From: Microbacterium sp.
Lineage (GTDB): Bacteria > Actinomycetota > Actinomycetes > Actinomycetales > Microbacteriaceae
Assembly: GCF_003248605.1 (NCBI RefSeq)
Contig: NZ_QFPF01000024.1
Coordinates: 1 to 26,016 of the forward strand
DNA length: 26,016 nt
Direction of reading: 5' to 3'
The notes below the pieces were generated by a model. That model had not been told where the DNA came from, did no database searches, and saw nothing but the letters and a program-made list of their open reading frames with translations. The position numbers and the translations under genes were made by a program. Positions within the stretch are counted from its first letter, which is position 1; every line of letters starts with the position of its first letter. Of this stretch, positions 6,966 through 14,034 are shown in pieces.

Positions 6966-8306
6966 ATGCTGCAGACCGCGACCCCGACGCCCACTCCGCG
7001 TCGCGCGCCCAGCACGCCGCGCCTGGCGTGGCTGATCGGCCCGGCCCTCGTCGCGGGCGTCGCCTACCTCGACCCCGGCAACGTCGCGAGCAACATGACC
7101 GCCGGCGCGCAGTACGGATACCTGCTCGTCTGGGTCGTCGTCATCGGCAATGTCATGGCCTGGCTCATCCAGTACCTCTCGGCCAAGCTCGGCATCGTGA
7201 CGGGCGAGAGCCTTCCCGAGGTGCTGGGCCGCCGCATCCACCGCCCCTGGGCGCGCCGCGCCTACTGGCTGCAGGCCGAGCTCGTCGCCATGGCCACCGA
7301 CATCGCCGAGGTCATCGGCGGAGCCGTCGCGCTGTATCTGCTCTTCGGCATCCCCCTCGTGTGGGGCGGCGCGATCACCGGCGTCGTCTCGATCGCCCTG
7401 CTGATGCTGCAGTCCCGGCGCGGACCGCGTCCTTTCGAGAACGTCGTGATCGGGCTCATGGTGATCATCGCGATCGGGTTCGCGGCGGGTGTGTTCGTCG
7501 GCCCGCCCGAGGCCGCAGGTGTCGTCTCGGGGTTGGTGCCGCGGTTCGAGGATGCCGGATCGGTGCTGCTGGCAGCATCCATCCTGGGCGCGACGATCAT
7601 GCCGCACGCGATCTACGCCCACTCCGCGCTCGCTCGCGACCGGTTCGCGCCGGCGCCGGCATCCGCCGCCACGACCCCGGCCGGCCCCCGCCGCGACCCC
7701 GTCTCGCGCACACGCCTCGACGCCGCCGAGCTCGAGCAGCTGCGGGGCGTCGGCACGCGCCGACTGCTGCGCGCGACGAAGTGGGACGTGACGATCGCGA
7801 TGGCGGTCGCGGGCACCGTGAACCTGTGCATCCTGCTGCTCGCCGCCGCGAACCTCGCCGGCATCCCCGGGACCGACAGCCTCGAGGGTGCGTACGCGGC
7901 CCTGCAGGCCGGCCTCGGCCCGCTCATCGCGACGCTCTTCGCCGTCGGGCTGCTCGCGAGCGGCCTGGCCAGCACGTCGGTCGGGGCCTACGCGGGAGCC
8001 GAGATCATGCACGGCTTGCTGCGCGTGCGCATCCCGCTCCTCGCGCGCCGGCTCGTGACGCTGCTGCCGGCCCTCGCGATCCTCGCGATCGGCTTCGACC
8101 CCACCCTCGCGCTCGTGCTCAGCCAGGTGGTGCTCTCGTTCGGCATCCCGTTCGCGCTCGTGCCGCTCGTCACGCTCACCGCGCAGCGGCGCACCCTCGG
8201 GGAGCACCGCAACCGCGTCTTCACGACGATCGCGGGGATCGCCTCGTCGGTCTTCCTCATCACGCTCAACGGCGTGCTGCTCTGGCTCGTCTTCACGGGC
8301 GCGTGA
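6966..8306 (+). CDS. mntH: Nramp-family divalent metal (Mn2+) transporter
   Basis: A 446-residue inner-membrane importer of Mn(II)/Fe(II) driven by protons, with 10-11 hydrophobic segments. The metal site is visible: DPGN at residues 36-39 in helix 1, and the helix 6 motif GATIMPHAIYAHS, which keeps the Ala-x-x-Met of transition-metal Nramps. The Met distinguishes it from Mg(II)-type relatives. A polar loop rich in Ala, Pro and Arg follows helix 6, longer than usual. ATG 6966 is preferred over GTG 6948 and over the frame's upstream opening at 6819, because the operators and the -10 lie upstream of it; the transcript is probably leaderless. mntR follows after 22 bp, giving a metal import and sensing unit. 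Confidence 0.93.
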   Translation: MLQTATPTPTPRRAPSTPRLAWLIGPALVAGVAYLDPGNVASNMTAGAQYGYLLVWVVVIGNVMAWLIQYLSAKLGIVTGESLPEVLGRRIHRPWARRAYWLQAELVAMATDIAEVIGGAVALYLLFGIPLVWGGAITGVVSIALLMLQSRRGPRPFENVVIGLMVIIAIGFAAGVFVGPPEAAGVVSGLVPRFEDAGSVLLAASILGATIMPHAIYAHSALARDRFAPAPASAATTPAGPRRDPVSRTRLDAAELEQLRGVGTRRLLRATKWDVTIAMAVAGTVNLCILLLAAANLAGIPGTDSLEGAYAALQAGLGPLIATLFAVGLLASGLASTSVGAYAGAEIMHGLLRVRIPLLARRLVTLLPALAILAIGFDPTLALVLSQVVLSFGIPFALVPLVTLTAQRRTLGEHRNRVFTTIAGIASSVFLITLNGVLLWLVFTGA

Positions 8307-8316
8307 GGGGGGCGGG

Positions 8317-8322
8317 TACCCT
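8317..8322 (+). promoter_or_regulatory. -10 box TACCCT, possible separate leaderless promoter of mntR
   Basis: TACCCT is followed by 6 nt and GTG 8329, within the 22-bp gap after mntH. It would let the repressor be made when mntH is shut off. Read-through from mntH is also possible. Confidence 0.5.
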
Positions 8323-8328
8323 GAACCG

Positions 8329-8970
8329 GTGGCACCCGCGAGCTCCGTGGTCGATGACTACCTCAAGACGATCTACCACCACACCGAGTGGCAGGATCGT
8401 CGCATCACGCCCTCGCAGCTCGCCGGAGAGCTCGGCCTCGCCCCCTCGAGCGTCACCGAGATGGTGCAGAAGCTCGCCGCGCAGGGCCTCGTCACCCACC
8501 GTCCGTACGGTCCGGTCTCCCTCACCCCGGCGGGCGAGGCGCGGGCCAAGGCCGTCGTGCGCCGGCACCGCCTGATCGAGACCTGGCTCGTGCGCGAGTT
8601 CGGCTACTCCTGGGACGAGGTGCACGACGAAGCCGAGGTGCTCGAGCACACCATCAGCGACCGGCTGCTGCGCGGCATCGACGAGCGCCTCGGACACCCC
8701 CGGTTCGACCCCCACGGCGATGCGATTCCGGATGCCGAGGGCAACGTCGCGCGCGAGGGCTTCGTGCTGCTGCGCCATGCCGTTCCGGGGGCGGTCGGGC
8801 GGGTGCTGAGGGTCAGCGACCGCGACCCCGCGCTGCTGCGCGCCGTCGAGGAGTCGGGTGTGACGATCGGTGCGATCGCGACCGTGATCGATGCAGCGCA
8901 CCTCTCGATCGCGGGCGAGACGGTGGCGCTGCCCACGGGCGCCGACCACGCCATCTGGCTCAGCCTCTGA
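8329..8970 (+). CDS. mntR: Manganese-responsive DtxR/MntR-family repressor
   Basis: A 213-residue, three-domain member of the DtxR family. The winged helix covers about 1-65 (ITPSQLAGELGLAPSSVTEMVQKLAAQGLV), the dimerisation and metal domain about 66-135, and the C-terminal SH3/FeoA-like domain about 145-213. Aligned by eye to DtxR, the ligand positions are D10 (Met10 in DtxR), H80, E84, H99, E103 (Cys102 in DtxR), E106 and H107. Asp and Glu at the Met10 and Cys102 positions are the MntR pattern for Mn(II) over Fe(II). With Mn bound it should repress mntH through the paired TTTCGG-N4-CCGAAA sites. GTG 8329 is chosen from the -10 box spacing. The next gene is convergent. Confidence 0.9.
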   Translation: MAPASSVVDDYLKTIYHHTEWQDRRITPSQLAGELGLAPSSVTEMVQKLAAQGLVTHRPYGPVSLTPAGEARAKAVVRRHRLIETWLVREFGYSWDEVHDEAEVLEHTISDRLLRGIDERLGHPRFDPHGDAIPDAEGNVAREGFVLLRHAVPGAVGRVLRVSDRDPALLRAVEESGVTIGAIATVIDAAHLSIAGETVALPTGADHAIWLSL

Positions 8971-9028
8971 CGCGCGCCCGCCGCCGCGCTGGGATGCGCC
9001 CTGCGCTCCCCGGCACCCCGCGCATGGA

Positions 9029-9079
9029 TGTCCCGATTTCTGTCGGCCGGCGTCGCCGCGGCCGACAGAAATCGGGACA
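9029..9079. repeat. Long perfect palindrome between convergent mntR and SDR genes
   Basis: The 19-nt arm 9029-9047 (TGTCCCGATTTC, then TGTCGGC) is the exact reverse complement of 9061-9079. The 13-nt loop contains a further small GC palindrome. It is the only structure in the 120-bp gap between convergent genes and may terminate transcription both ways. AT content is higher than in the flanks. REP-like. Confidence 0.65.
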
Positions 9080-9090
9080 CGCACAGGCTC

Positions 9091-10023
9091 TCAGGGCCAG
9101 CGCACCCCGGCGGTCTGCTCGCAGAACGACCAGAGCTCCGCCGCCCGGGCCGCGTCCCGCGACACCGGCGCGACACGGGCGGGGCGCGGCATCCCCTTCA
9201 TGATCCACGCCGGGCCCCATGCGCTGCCGCCGGCCGCCGCCGGATCGGTCAGCGCGCGCACGGGCGCCCACGCGCCGTGCGCCTTGGACTGCGTGATCGG
9301 CGCCTGCAGGTTCGCGCCGAACCGCTTCAGACGCGAGGGGGTGTTCACCCCCGGGATGCCGGCGGTGCGGCCGCCGACCGAATAGCCGGGGTGGGCGATC
9401 ACGCTGGTCACGGGCACGTCCGCCGCCCGCAGCCGTCGATCGGCCTCGAGGCCCAGCGCCTGCGTCGCGACCTTCGACTGCACATAGGCCCGCCACGGCG
9501 TGTACCCCTGCTCGAGCTGGGGATCCTCGGGAACATACCGCCACATCGAGGTCGACATGCTGCCGAGCCACACCATTCGTCCGCCGCTCGCGCGGCGCAG
9601 CGCCGGCAGCAGGGAACCCGCGAGTGCGAAGTGTCCGAGGACGTTCGTCGCGAACACGATCTCGACGCCGTCGCGCGTGAGGGTACGCTCGGCGGGCGGA
9701 TGCACGATCCCGGCGTTGAGCAGGACACCGTCGAGCCGCTGCCGCGCGCCGACGGTCGCCGAGGCGGCCCGGACAGATCCGAGGTTGCTGGTGTCGAGCA
9801 GGAGCGATTCGACGGATGCACCCGGCAACCGCCGCATCAGCGCGGCGCGGGCGGCGGCTAGACGGTTCGGGTTGCGGCCCGACATGATCACGTGGGCGCC
9901 GGCGCGGGCCAGCTGTTCGCTCGAGAAGAAGCCGAGCCCGGCGTTCGCGCCCGTCACGAGGTAGACGCGGCCGTGCTGCGACGGGATGTTCCGCGGGTCC
10001 CAGCCCGCGCGCGCGGCACTCAC
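9091..10023 (-). CDS. Short-chain dehydrogenase/reductase
   Basis: A 310-residue SDR oxidoreductase of the retinol-dehydrogenase/WWOX-like type. The Rossmann motif TGANAGLG is at 24-31, the LLNAG strand at 101-105, NVLGHF at 127-132, the catalytic Ser in VWLGSMSTS (about 155), and Y180-VQS-K184. The length exceeds classical 250-residue SDRs through a C-terminal extension (about 220-310) rich in Ala and Trp, likely substrate binding. R50 after the second strand favours NADP(H). The substrate is unknown. GTG 10021-10023 is the likely start: TAGTGT lies 7 nt upstream, and the frame upstream of it has no family similarity. Divergent from the HAD gene with only 42 bp between start codons. Confidence 0.88.
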   Translation of the reverse strand: MSAARAGWDPRNIPSQHGRVYLVTGANAGLGFFSSEQLARAGAHVIMSGRNPNRLAAARAALMRRLPGASVESLLLDTSNLGSVRAASATVGARQRLDGVLLNAGIVHPPAERTLTRDGVEIVFATNVLGHFALAGSLLPALRRASGGRMVWLGSMSTSMWRYVPEDPQLEQGYTPWRAYVQSKVATQALGLEADRRLRAADVPVTSVIAHPGYSVGGRTAGIPGVNTPSRLKRFGANLQAPITQSKAHGAWAPVRALTDPAAAGGSAWGPAWIMKGMPRPARVAPVSRDAARAAELWSFCEQTAGVRWP

Positions 10024-10030
10024 ACTCCCG

Positions 10031-10059
10031 ACACTACGGCCAGCCCGCCGCAATAGGCT
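10031..10059. promoter_or_regulatory. Overlapping divergent -10 boxes of the SDR and HAD genes
   Basis: The minus-strand -10 TAGTGT (10031-10036) is 7 nt from GTG 10021-10023. The plus-strand -10 TAGGCT (10054-10059) is 6 nt from ATG 10066. The 17 bp between them puts each gene's -10 exactly where the other gene's -35 would be. Confidence 0.55.
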
Positions 10060-10065
10060 GAGGCC

Positions 10066-10905
10066 ATGCCCGAAGGCCGCCCGCACACCGTGCACAACCG
10101 CACCCGCTCCGACATCGAATGCTGGCTGACAGACATGGACGGCGTGCTCGTGCACGACAACCGCCCGGTCCCCGGCGCCGCCGAGCTGCTCGCCCAGTGG
10201 CGCGACGCCGGCACCCCGTTCCTCGTGCTGACGAACAACCCCATCTTCACGCCGCGCGATCTGAGCGCACGGCTGCGCGCATCAGGCCTCGACGTGCCGG
10301 AGGAGCGCATCTGGACCTCCGCCCTCGCGACGGCCGACTTCCTGCGCTCTCAGCTGCCCGGGGGCAGCGCCTTCGTCATCGGCGAGGCGGGGCTGACCAC
10401 CGCGCTGCACGAGGCGGGGTACATCATGACCGAGTCGCAACCGGACTACGTCGTCGTGGGCGAGACCCGCCAGTACTCCTTCGAGGCGATCACCAAGGCG
10501 ATCCGATTCATCAACGCCGGTGCGCGGTTCATCGTCACCAATCCGGATGCGACGGGTCCGACACCCGCGGGCGTCGTGCCCGCCACGGGGGCGTTCGCCG
10601 CACTGATCACGAAGGCGACCGGCAAGGAGCCCTACGTCGTCGGCAAGCCCAACCCGATGATGTTCCGCTCCGCGCTCAACCAGATCGGCGCGCACTCCGA
10701 GACGACCGGCATGATCGGCGACCGCATGGACACCGACATCGTCGCGGGCATCGAGGCAGGCCTGCACACCGTGCTCGTGCTGACCGGCATCAGCGATGCG
10801 GCCGAGATCGAGCGCTACCCGTTCCGGCCCGACGAGGTGCTGGACTCCGTGGCCGATCTGGTCGCCGACGAGCCCGCCGAATCGGAGCTTCCCGAGCTGC
10901 TGTAG
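10066..10905 (+). CDS. HAD-superfamily IIA phosphatase (NagD-like)
   Basis: A 279-residue sugar- or nucleotide-phosphatase of HAD subfamily IIA. Motif I is LTDMDGVLV (D23 nucleophile, D25 acid/base), motif II is LVLTNNP (T56), motif III contains GKPNP (193-197, the Lys), and motif IV is GDRMDTDI (218-225), which holds the acidic Mg2+ ligands. A C2-type cap lies between motifs II and III. NagD relatives dephosphorylate UMP, GMP or sugar phosphates; the substrate here is not determined. ATG 10066 is 6 nt after TAGGCT with no Shine-Dalgarno, so it is probably leaderless. A small membrane-protein gene follows after 29 bp and may be co-transcribed. Confidence 0.92.
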   Translation: MPEGRPHTVHNRTRSDIECWLTDMDGVLVHDNRPVPGAAELLAQWRDAGTPFLVLTNNPIFTPRDLSARLRASGLDVPEERIWTSALATADFLRSQLPGGSAFVIGEAGLTTALHEAGYIMTESQPDYVVVGETRQYSFEAITKAIRFINAGARFIVTNPDATGPTPAGVVPATGAFAALITKATGKEPYVVGKPNPMMFRSALNQIGAHSETTGMIGDRMDTDIVAGIEAGLHTVLVLTGISDAAEIERYPFRPDEVLDSVADLVADEPAESELPELL

Positions 10906-10934
10906 CGCAGCATCCATCGAAGCAGGAGGAGAGC

Positions 10935-11042
10935 GTGAATCAGCAGGACCTGCTGTTCGGGGCGACCACCCTGATCCTCGTGGGCACGCTCGCGGTGTGG
11001 ATCATCGCGTGGGTGCGCGGGCGCGGTCGCGACCGGGACTGA
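10935..11042 (+). CDS. Small single-span membrane protein, 35 residues
   Basis: GTG 10935 to TGA 11042 encodes MNQQDLLFGATT, a hydrophobic stretch of about 18 residues (residues 10-27, LILVGTLAVWIIAW at its core), then a basic tail RGRGRDRD. The arrangement predicts one membrane helix with the positive C-terminus in the cytoplasm. A textbook Shine-Dalgarno, AGGAGGAG, ends 3 nt before the GTG, unlike most genes in this window. It sits 29 bp after the HAD gene in the same direction. No family is recognised; it may be a regulatory membrane peptide. Confidence 0.7.
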   Translation: MNQQDLLFGATTLILVGTLAVWIIAWVRGRGRDRD

Positions 11043-11050
11043 CGGCGATC

Positions 11051-11106
11051 TGGCGCGGCCTGACGCGGCCTGGCGCGGCCTGACGCGGCCTGACGCGGCC
11101 TGACGC
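11051..11106. repeat. 10-bp tandem repeat (TGRCGCGGCC)
   Basis: Five consecutive 10-bp units, TGGCGCGGCC or TGACGCGGCC, fill 11051-11100, and a partial sixth follows. It starts 8 bp after the small membrane-protein gene. It is noncoding and its unit is close to one helical turn. Confidence 0.8.
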
Positions 11107-11127
11107 CCGAGCCGACACGATCTGACG

Positions 11128-11196
11128 CCGAACCTACATTTTTGCAGCGAAGCACCACGCGTCGGATGGTGTCTCGCTGCAAATATGTGGGTTCGG
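11128..11196. repeat. 69-bp palindromic repeat element, copy 1
   Basis: The outer arms CCGAACCTACAT and ATGTGGGTTCGG continue inward through an AT-rich TTTTTGCAGCGA / TCGCTGCAAAT step to a loop near 11157-11166. The stem is imperfect. The same element, about 85% identical by eye, recurs at 24413-24481. It lies between convergent genes (small membrane protein and pyrE). Confidence 0.75.
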
Positions 11197-11240
11197 GGCA
11201 TCGCCGTGCCGGCGCGATGCCCCGGCATCGCCGCCCGCGG

Positions 11241-11819
11241 CTACTGCGGCGCGAGGCCCAGATCGTCGAGGTCGATCGAGCCGAGCCAGGTGAGCCCCTC
11301 GGCCTCGACCGCCGCCTGTGCACCCGTCTTGCGATCGACGATCACGGCGACGGCGACCACCTCGGCGCCCTCGCGACGCAGCACCTCGACCGCCTTGAGC
11401 GCGGACTGCCCGGTGGTCGAGGTGTCCTCGACGACGACGACGCGTTTGCCGGCGACATCCGCGCCCTCGATCTGGCGTCCGCGACCGTGATCCTTCGGCT
11501 CCTTGCGCACGACGAAGGCATCGAGCGGACGACCCGCACGCACCGACTCGTGCATGACGGCGTTGGCGATCGGGTCGGCGCCGAGGGTCAGACCGCCGAC
11601 GGCGACGACGTCCGGGATGCTGTCGATCAGATCGAGCACGAGACGCCCGATGGTCGGCGCTGCACGGTGGTCGAGGGTCAAACGCCGCATGTCGACGTAG
11701 TACGACGCCTTCTTGCCACTCGAGAGCGTGAAGTCGCCGTGGAAGACGGCCTCGGCGCCGATGAGGGCGATGAGGGCCTGGCGGTCGGATTCGAGCTCGG
11801 GCGTGGAAGCGGCGGTCAT
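11241..11819 (-). CDS. pyrE: Orotate phosphoribosyltransferase
   Basis: A 192-residue enzyme of de novo pyrimidine synthesis that joins orotate and PRPP to give orotidine 5'-phosphate and pyrophosphate in the cytoplasm. Diagnostic segments are SSGKKASYYVDMR (33-45), the flexible-loop motif RKEPKDHGRGRQIEG (105-119), and the PRPP loop VVVVEDTSTTGQS (127-139). Length is normal. The ATG at 11817-11819 follows TAGACT by 7 nt; the longer frame upstream (to 12068) lacks similarity and would overlap the divergent exonuclease gene. No other pyr gene is adjacent, so pyrE is standalone here. Confidence 0.95.
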   Translation of the reverse strand: MTAASTPELESDRQALIALIGAEAVFHGDFTLSSGKKASYYVDMRRLTLDHRAAPTIGRLVLDLIDSIPDVVAVGGLTLGADPIANAVMHESVRAGRPLDAFVVRKEPKDHGRGRQIEGADVAGKRVVVVEDTSTTGQSALKAVEVLRREGAEVVAVAVIVDRKTGAQAAVEAEGLTWLGSIDLDDLGLAPQ

Positions 11820-11826
11820 GGCCCCG

Positions 11827-11832
11827 AGTCTA
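11827..11832 (-). promoter_or_regulatory. -10 box TAGACT, probable leaderless promoter of pyrE
   Basis: On the minus strand TAGACT lies 7 nt before ATG 11817-11819, with no Shine-Dalgarno. A leaderless pyrE would exclude a 5'-leader attenuator of the kind known in other pyr genes. Confidence 0.5.
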
Positions 11833-11885
11833 GGGCGGCGGCACCGGGAGGTCGGCGCCGCTCGGTCGAGGTCGGCGGTCGGTCG

Positions 11886-11891
11886 TAGGCT
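11886..11891 (+). promoter_or_regulatory. -10 box TAGGCT, probable leaderless promoter of the exonuclease III gene
   Basis: TAGGCT is followed by 6 nt and ATG 11898. It is back-to-back with the pyrE promoter, about 54 bp away. Confidence 0.55.
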
Positions 11892-11897
11892 GGAGCA

Positions 11898-12737
11898 ATG
11901 CGTCTGGCGACCTGGAATGTGAACTCGATCCGTGCGCGCGTGACCCGAACGGTCGAGTTCGCCGTCCGCGAGGGCATCGACGTGCTCGCCATGCAGGAGA
12001 TCAAGTGCAAGCCCGAGCAGTTTCCCTACGCCGAGTTCGAGGCCGCCGGCTACGAGGTCGTCGCCCACGGACTCAACCAGTGGAACGGCGTCGCGATCGC
12101 GAGCCGCGAGCCCCTCACGGACGTCTCACATGCCTTCAGCGGCATGCCCGGTTTCGCAAAGGGTCTCGAGGGCCCGGATCAGCCGCTCGAGGCCCGAGCG
12201 ATCGGCGCGACGGTCGGCGGCGTGCGGGTCTGGAGCCTGTATGTGCCCAACGGCCGCTCGCTCGATGACCCGCACTACCTCTACAAGCTCGACTTCCTCG
12301 GCGCGCTCGCCCAGCACACGCGCGACGAGCTCGCCCGAACACCCGATCAGGCCCTCGCGCTCGTGGGCGACTTCAACATCGCGCCCACCGACGACGACAA
12401 CGGCGACCCGACGGTGATCGAGGGCGTGACGACGCACGTGTCCGAGCCCGAGCGCGCCGCGTTCCGCGAACTCGAAGCCGCCGGCCTGATCGACGTCGTG
12501 CGCCCGCTCGTGCCCACCGGATACACCTATTGGGACTACAAGCAGCTGCGCTTTCCCCGCAACGAGGGTCTACGCATCGACTTCATCCTGGGGTCGCACA
12601 CGCTCGCGCAGGCCGTGACAGGGGCGTCGATCCACCGCAACGAGCGCAAGGGCGAGATCCCCAGCGACCATGTGCCCGTCGTCGTCGACCTCGATCTGGG
12701 TGCGTCCGACGACGACGTGCCGATGATCTTCGGCTGA
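11898..12737 (+). CDS. xth: Exodeoxyribonuclease III / AP endonuclease
   Basis: A 279-residue member of the exonuclease-endonuclease-phosphatase fold, acting in base-excision repair by cutting the backbone 5' to abasic sites and removing 3'-blocking groups. Active-site residues are in place: N7 (TWNVNSIRAR), E34 (AMQEIKC), Y115 (SLYVPNG), D158 and N160 (VGDFNIAP), D228 (RIDFIL), D257 and H258 (PSDHVPV). The length is that of E. coli Xth. ATG 11898 is set by the -10 spacing and by the conserved N-terminus MRLATWNVNS. The gene is monocistronic and converges on a membrane hypothetical. Confidence 0.95.
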   Translation: MRLATWNVNSIRARVTRTVEFAVREGIDVLAMQEIKCKPEQFPYAEFEAAGYEVVAHGLNQWNGVAIASREPLTDVSHAFSGMPGFAKGLEGPDQPLEARAIGATVGGVRVWSLYVPNGRSLDDPHYLYKLDFLGALAQHTRDELARTPDQALALVGDFNIAPTDDDNGDPTVIEGVTTHVSEPERAAFRELEAAGLIDVVRPLVPTGYTYWDYKQLRFPRNEGLRIDFILGSHTLAQAVTGASIHRNERKGEIPSDHVPVVVDLDLGASDDDVPMIFG

Positions 12738-12814
12738 TTCGGCGCGCACCGACCGGCCCATCGGCTCGCCGCAGACCGGCCCACCGGCGCGTCGCACACC
12801 CGCGCGGCGGGACC

Positions 12815-12837
12815 CGCCCTGAGCCCGTCGAGGGGCG
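12815..12837. repeat. Short palindrome of the CCCTGAGC-x-GTCGAGGGG type
   Basis: CGCCCT and AGGGGCG flank a GAGCCCGTCG core, a degenerate relative of the element at 16324-16346 read on the opposite strand. It lies in the 111-bp gap between the convergent exonuclease and membrane-protein genes, which otherwise holds nothing I recognise. Confidence 0.5.
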
Positions 12838-12848
12838 GCGCTCGAGCC

Positions 12849-13442
12849 TCAGTCGTCCGAACTCGGGGAGCACCCCGGCGGCTCGGAGTTGCCGCTGATC
12901 GTGAAGTCCTCGCACGTGAGGAATCCCGCGTGGTTGAGCCCCAGCACGAACGATCCGACCGCGATGGCGGTCACCACCCCCGCGACGAGCATCCGCTGGC
13001 TCAGCGGGCTGCCCTTGCCGAGGTCGGGCCACGCGATGTGCAGCAGCACCCAGAGCGAGAACGGCATGCCGATCAGCACGGCGATGATCGCGATCAGGTC
13101 GATGAGGAAGACCGTGAGATCGGTCGTCGAATCGTCGAACGCGAACGACAGCGCGATCCAGACGGAGGGCAGCAACAGCAGCGTCGCCCGCAGCAGGCGC
13201 GCCCCCACGGGCCGTCGCTCGACGAGCACGACGACGAATGCCGCCGTCGATGCCGCCCACAGCGTCATCAGCTGCTCGAAGAAGACCTCACCCCAGACGC
13301 CGAGCGTGAACGCCGGCCACCAGACGACGACCGAGATGCCGATCGTCACCACCCCGAGCGGGATCTCCCGGCGCCGTGCGCGGGGATCGTCCCGACGCCG
13401 AGAGGGCGCTGGTGGCGGGGATTGCGGCGCGGAATCCGACAC
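12849..13442 (-). CDS. Hypothetical membrane protein, 197 residues
   Basis: A polytopic membrane protein with no family I recognise. After a polar, basic N-terminus (PSRRRDDPRARRREIP, about 13-28) there are about five hydrophobic segments: near 29-50, 54-75, 83-102, 110-135 and 150-168. A short C-terminal tail contains two cysteines (TCEDFTISGNSEPPGC), which could form a disulphide if external. No transport or enzymatic motif is visible. GTG 13440-13442 is chosen as the start because TAGCGT lies 6 nt upstream. It stands alone between two genes of unrelated function. Confidence 0.75.
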   Translation of the reverse strand: MSDSAPQSPPPAPSRRRDDPRARRREIPLGVVTIGISVVVWWPAFTLGVWGEVFFEQLMTLWAASTAAFVVVLVERRPVGARLLRATLLLLPSVWIALSFAFDDSTTDLTVFLIDLIAIIAVLIGMPFSLWVLLHIAWPDLGKGSPLSQRMLVAGVVTAIAVGSFVLGLNHAGFLTCEDFTISGNSEPPGCSPSSDD

Positions 13443-13448
13443 GTCGGC

Positions 13449-13454
13449 ACGCTA
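13449..13454 (-). promoter_or_regulatory. -10 box TAGCGT, probable leaderless promoter of the membrane hypothetical
   Basis: On the minus strand TAGCGT is followed by 6 nt and GTG 13440-13442. The same hexamer serves the histidine kinase gene at 14060-14065. Confidence 0.5.
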
Positions 13455-13483
13455 GCAGACGCCTCGTGCCGGCGCCGTGCGGC

Positions 13484-13924
13484 TCAGCCCTGGTCCTGCC
13501 CCGCCATATACGCCTCGGGCCCGGCCTCGGCAGCGGCCGGATCCATGTGCAGGAACTCGAGGATGTTGCCGTCCGGATCCTCGAGATCACGGGAGTACAT
13601 GAATCCGTAGTCCTGGCCCGGGCGAGGCTCCGTGCCGCCCGCGGCCAGGCCCGCGTCGACGATCGCATCGACCTCCGCTCGCGTGTCGCGGCTCAGCGCG
13701 ATCAGCGCCTGCGCGTGGGTCTTCGCATCGGTCACCTGCTTGTCGGTGAACGTGGCGAAGTACTCACGCGTCAGCACCATCAGGTAGATCTCGTCCGACA
13801 CGACGACACAGGCGGCGTTCTCGTCGGTGAACAGCGGATTGATCGTGAATCCGAGCGCCGTGTAGAACTGTTTGGCACGGTCGAGGTCGGTGGTCGGCAG
13901 ATTGACGAAGATGTTCGTGGACAA
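13484..13924 (-). CDS. VOC-superfamily (glyoxalase/extradiol dioxygenase fold) protein
   Basis: A 146-residue protein with paired beta-alpha-beta-beta-beta units of the vicinal-oxygen-chelate fold. It opens IFVNLPTTDLDRAKQFYTALGF (5-26) and closes with RDLEDPDGNILEFLHMDP (112-129), where the Glu of ILEF is the usual metal ligand. This is the common lactoylglutathione-lyase-like annotation group; the reaction is not known, and antibiotic-binding or dioxygenase roles are equally possible. The start is TTG 13922-13924 with AAGGGG about 6 nt upstream, and there is a good leadered promoter further up. It ends 41 bp beyond the upstream end of the membrane hypothetical. Confidence 0.85.
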   Translation of the reverse strand: MSTNIFVNLPTTDLDRAKQFYTALGFTINPLFTDENAACVVVSDEIYLMVLTREYFATFTDKQVTDAKTHAQALIALSRDTRAEVDAIVDAGLAAGGTEPRPGQDYGFMYSRDLEDPDGNILEFLHMDPAAAEAGPEAYMAGQDQG

Positions 13925-13973
13925 GAGGGGCCCCTTCCGCGCCCGCCGGACCCTCTCCCGCAGGCTCAGCGAG

Positions 13974-14003
13974 ATACTCGCGAACGCCGGGCGCCCGTGT
14001 CAA
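13974..14003 (-). promoter_or_regulatory. Promoter with perfect -35 TTGACA for the VOC gene
   Basis: On the minus strand TTGACA (13998-14003) is separated by 18 nt from GAGTAT (13974-13979). The start of transcription would be near 13967, giving a leader of about 43 nt with a Shine-Dalgarno before TTG 13922-13924. It stands out against the TANNNT-only promoters nearby. Confidence 0.55.
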
Positions 14004-14034
14004 CCACCCGGCGGCGCGGTATCCCCCGCGCGAG

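Noticed and set aside
6620..8575. 651-codon plus-strand open frame
   Set aside because: It is mntH and mntR read in a shifted frame, dominated by Arg, Pro and Ala.
11241..12068. 275-residue version of PyrE
   Set aside because: The first 83 residues would lie antisense over the exonuclease gene and promoter; the 192-residue form matches the family.
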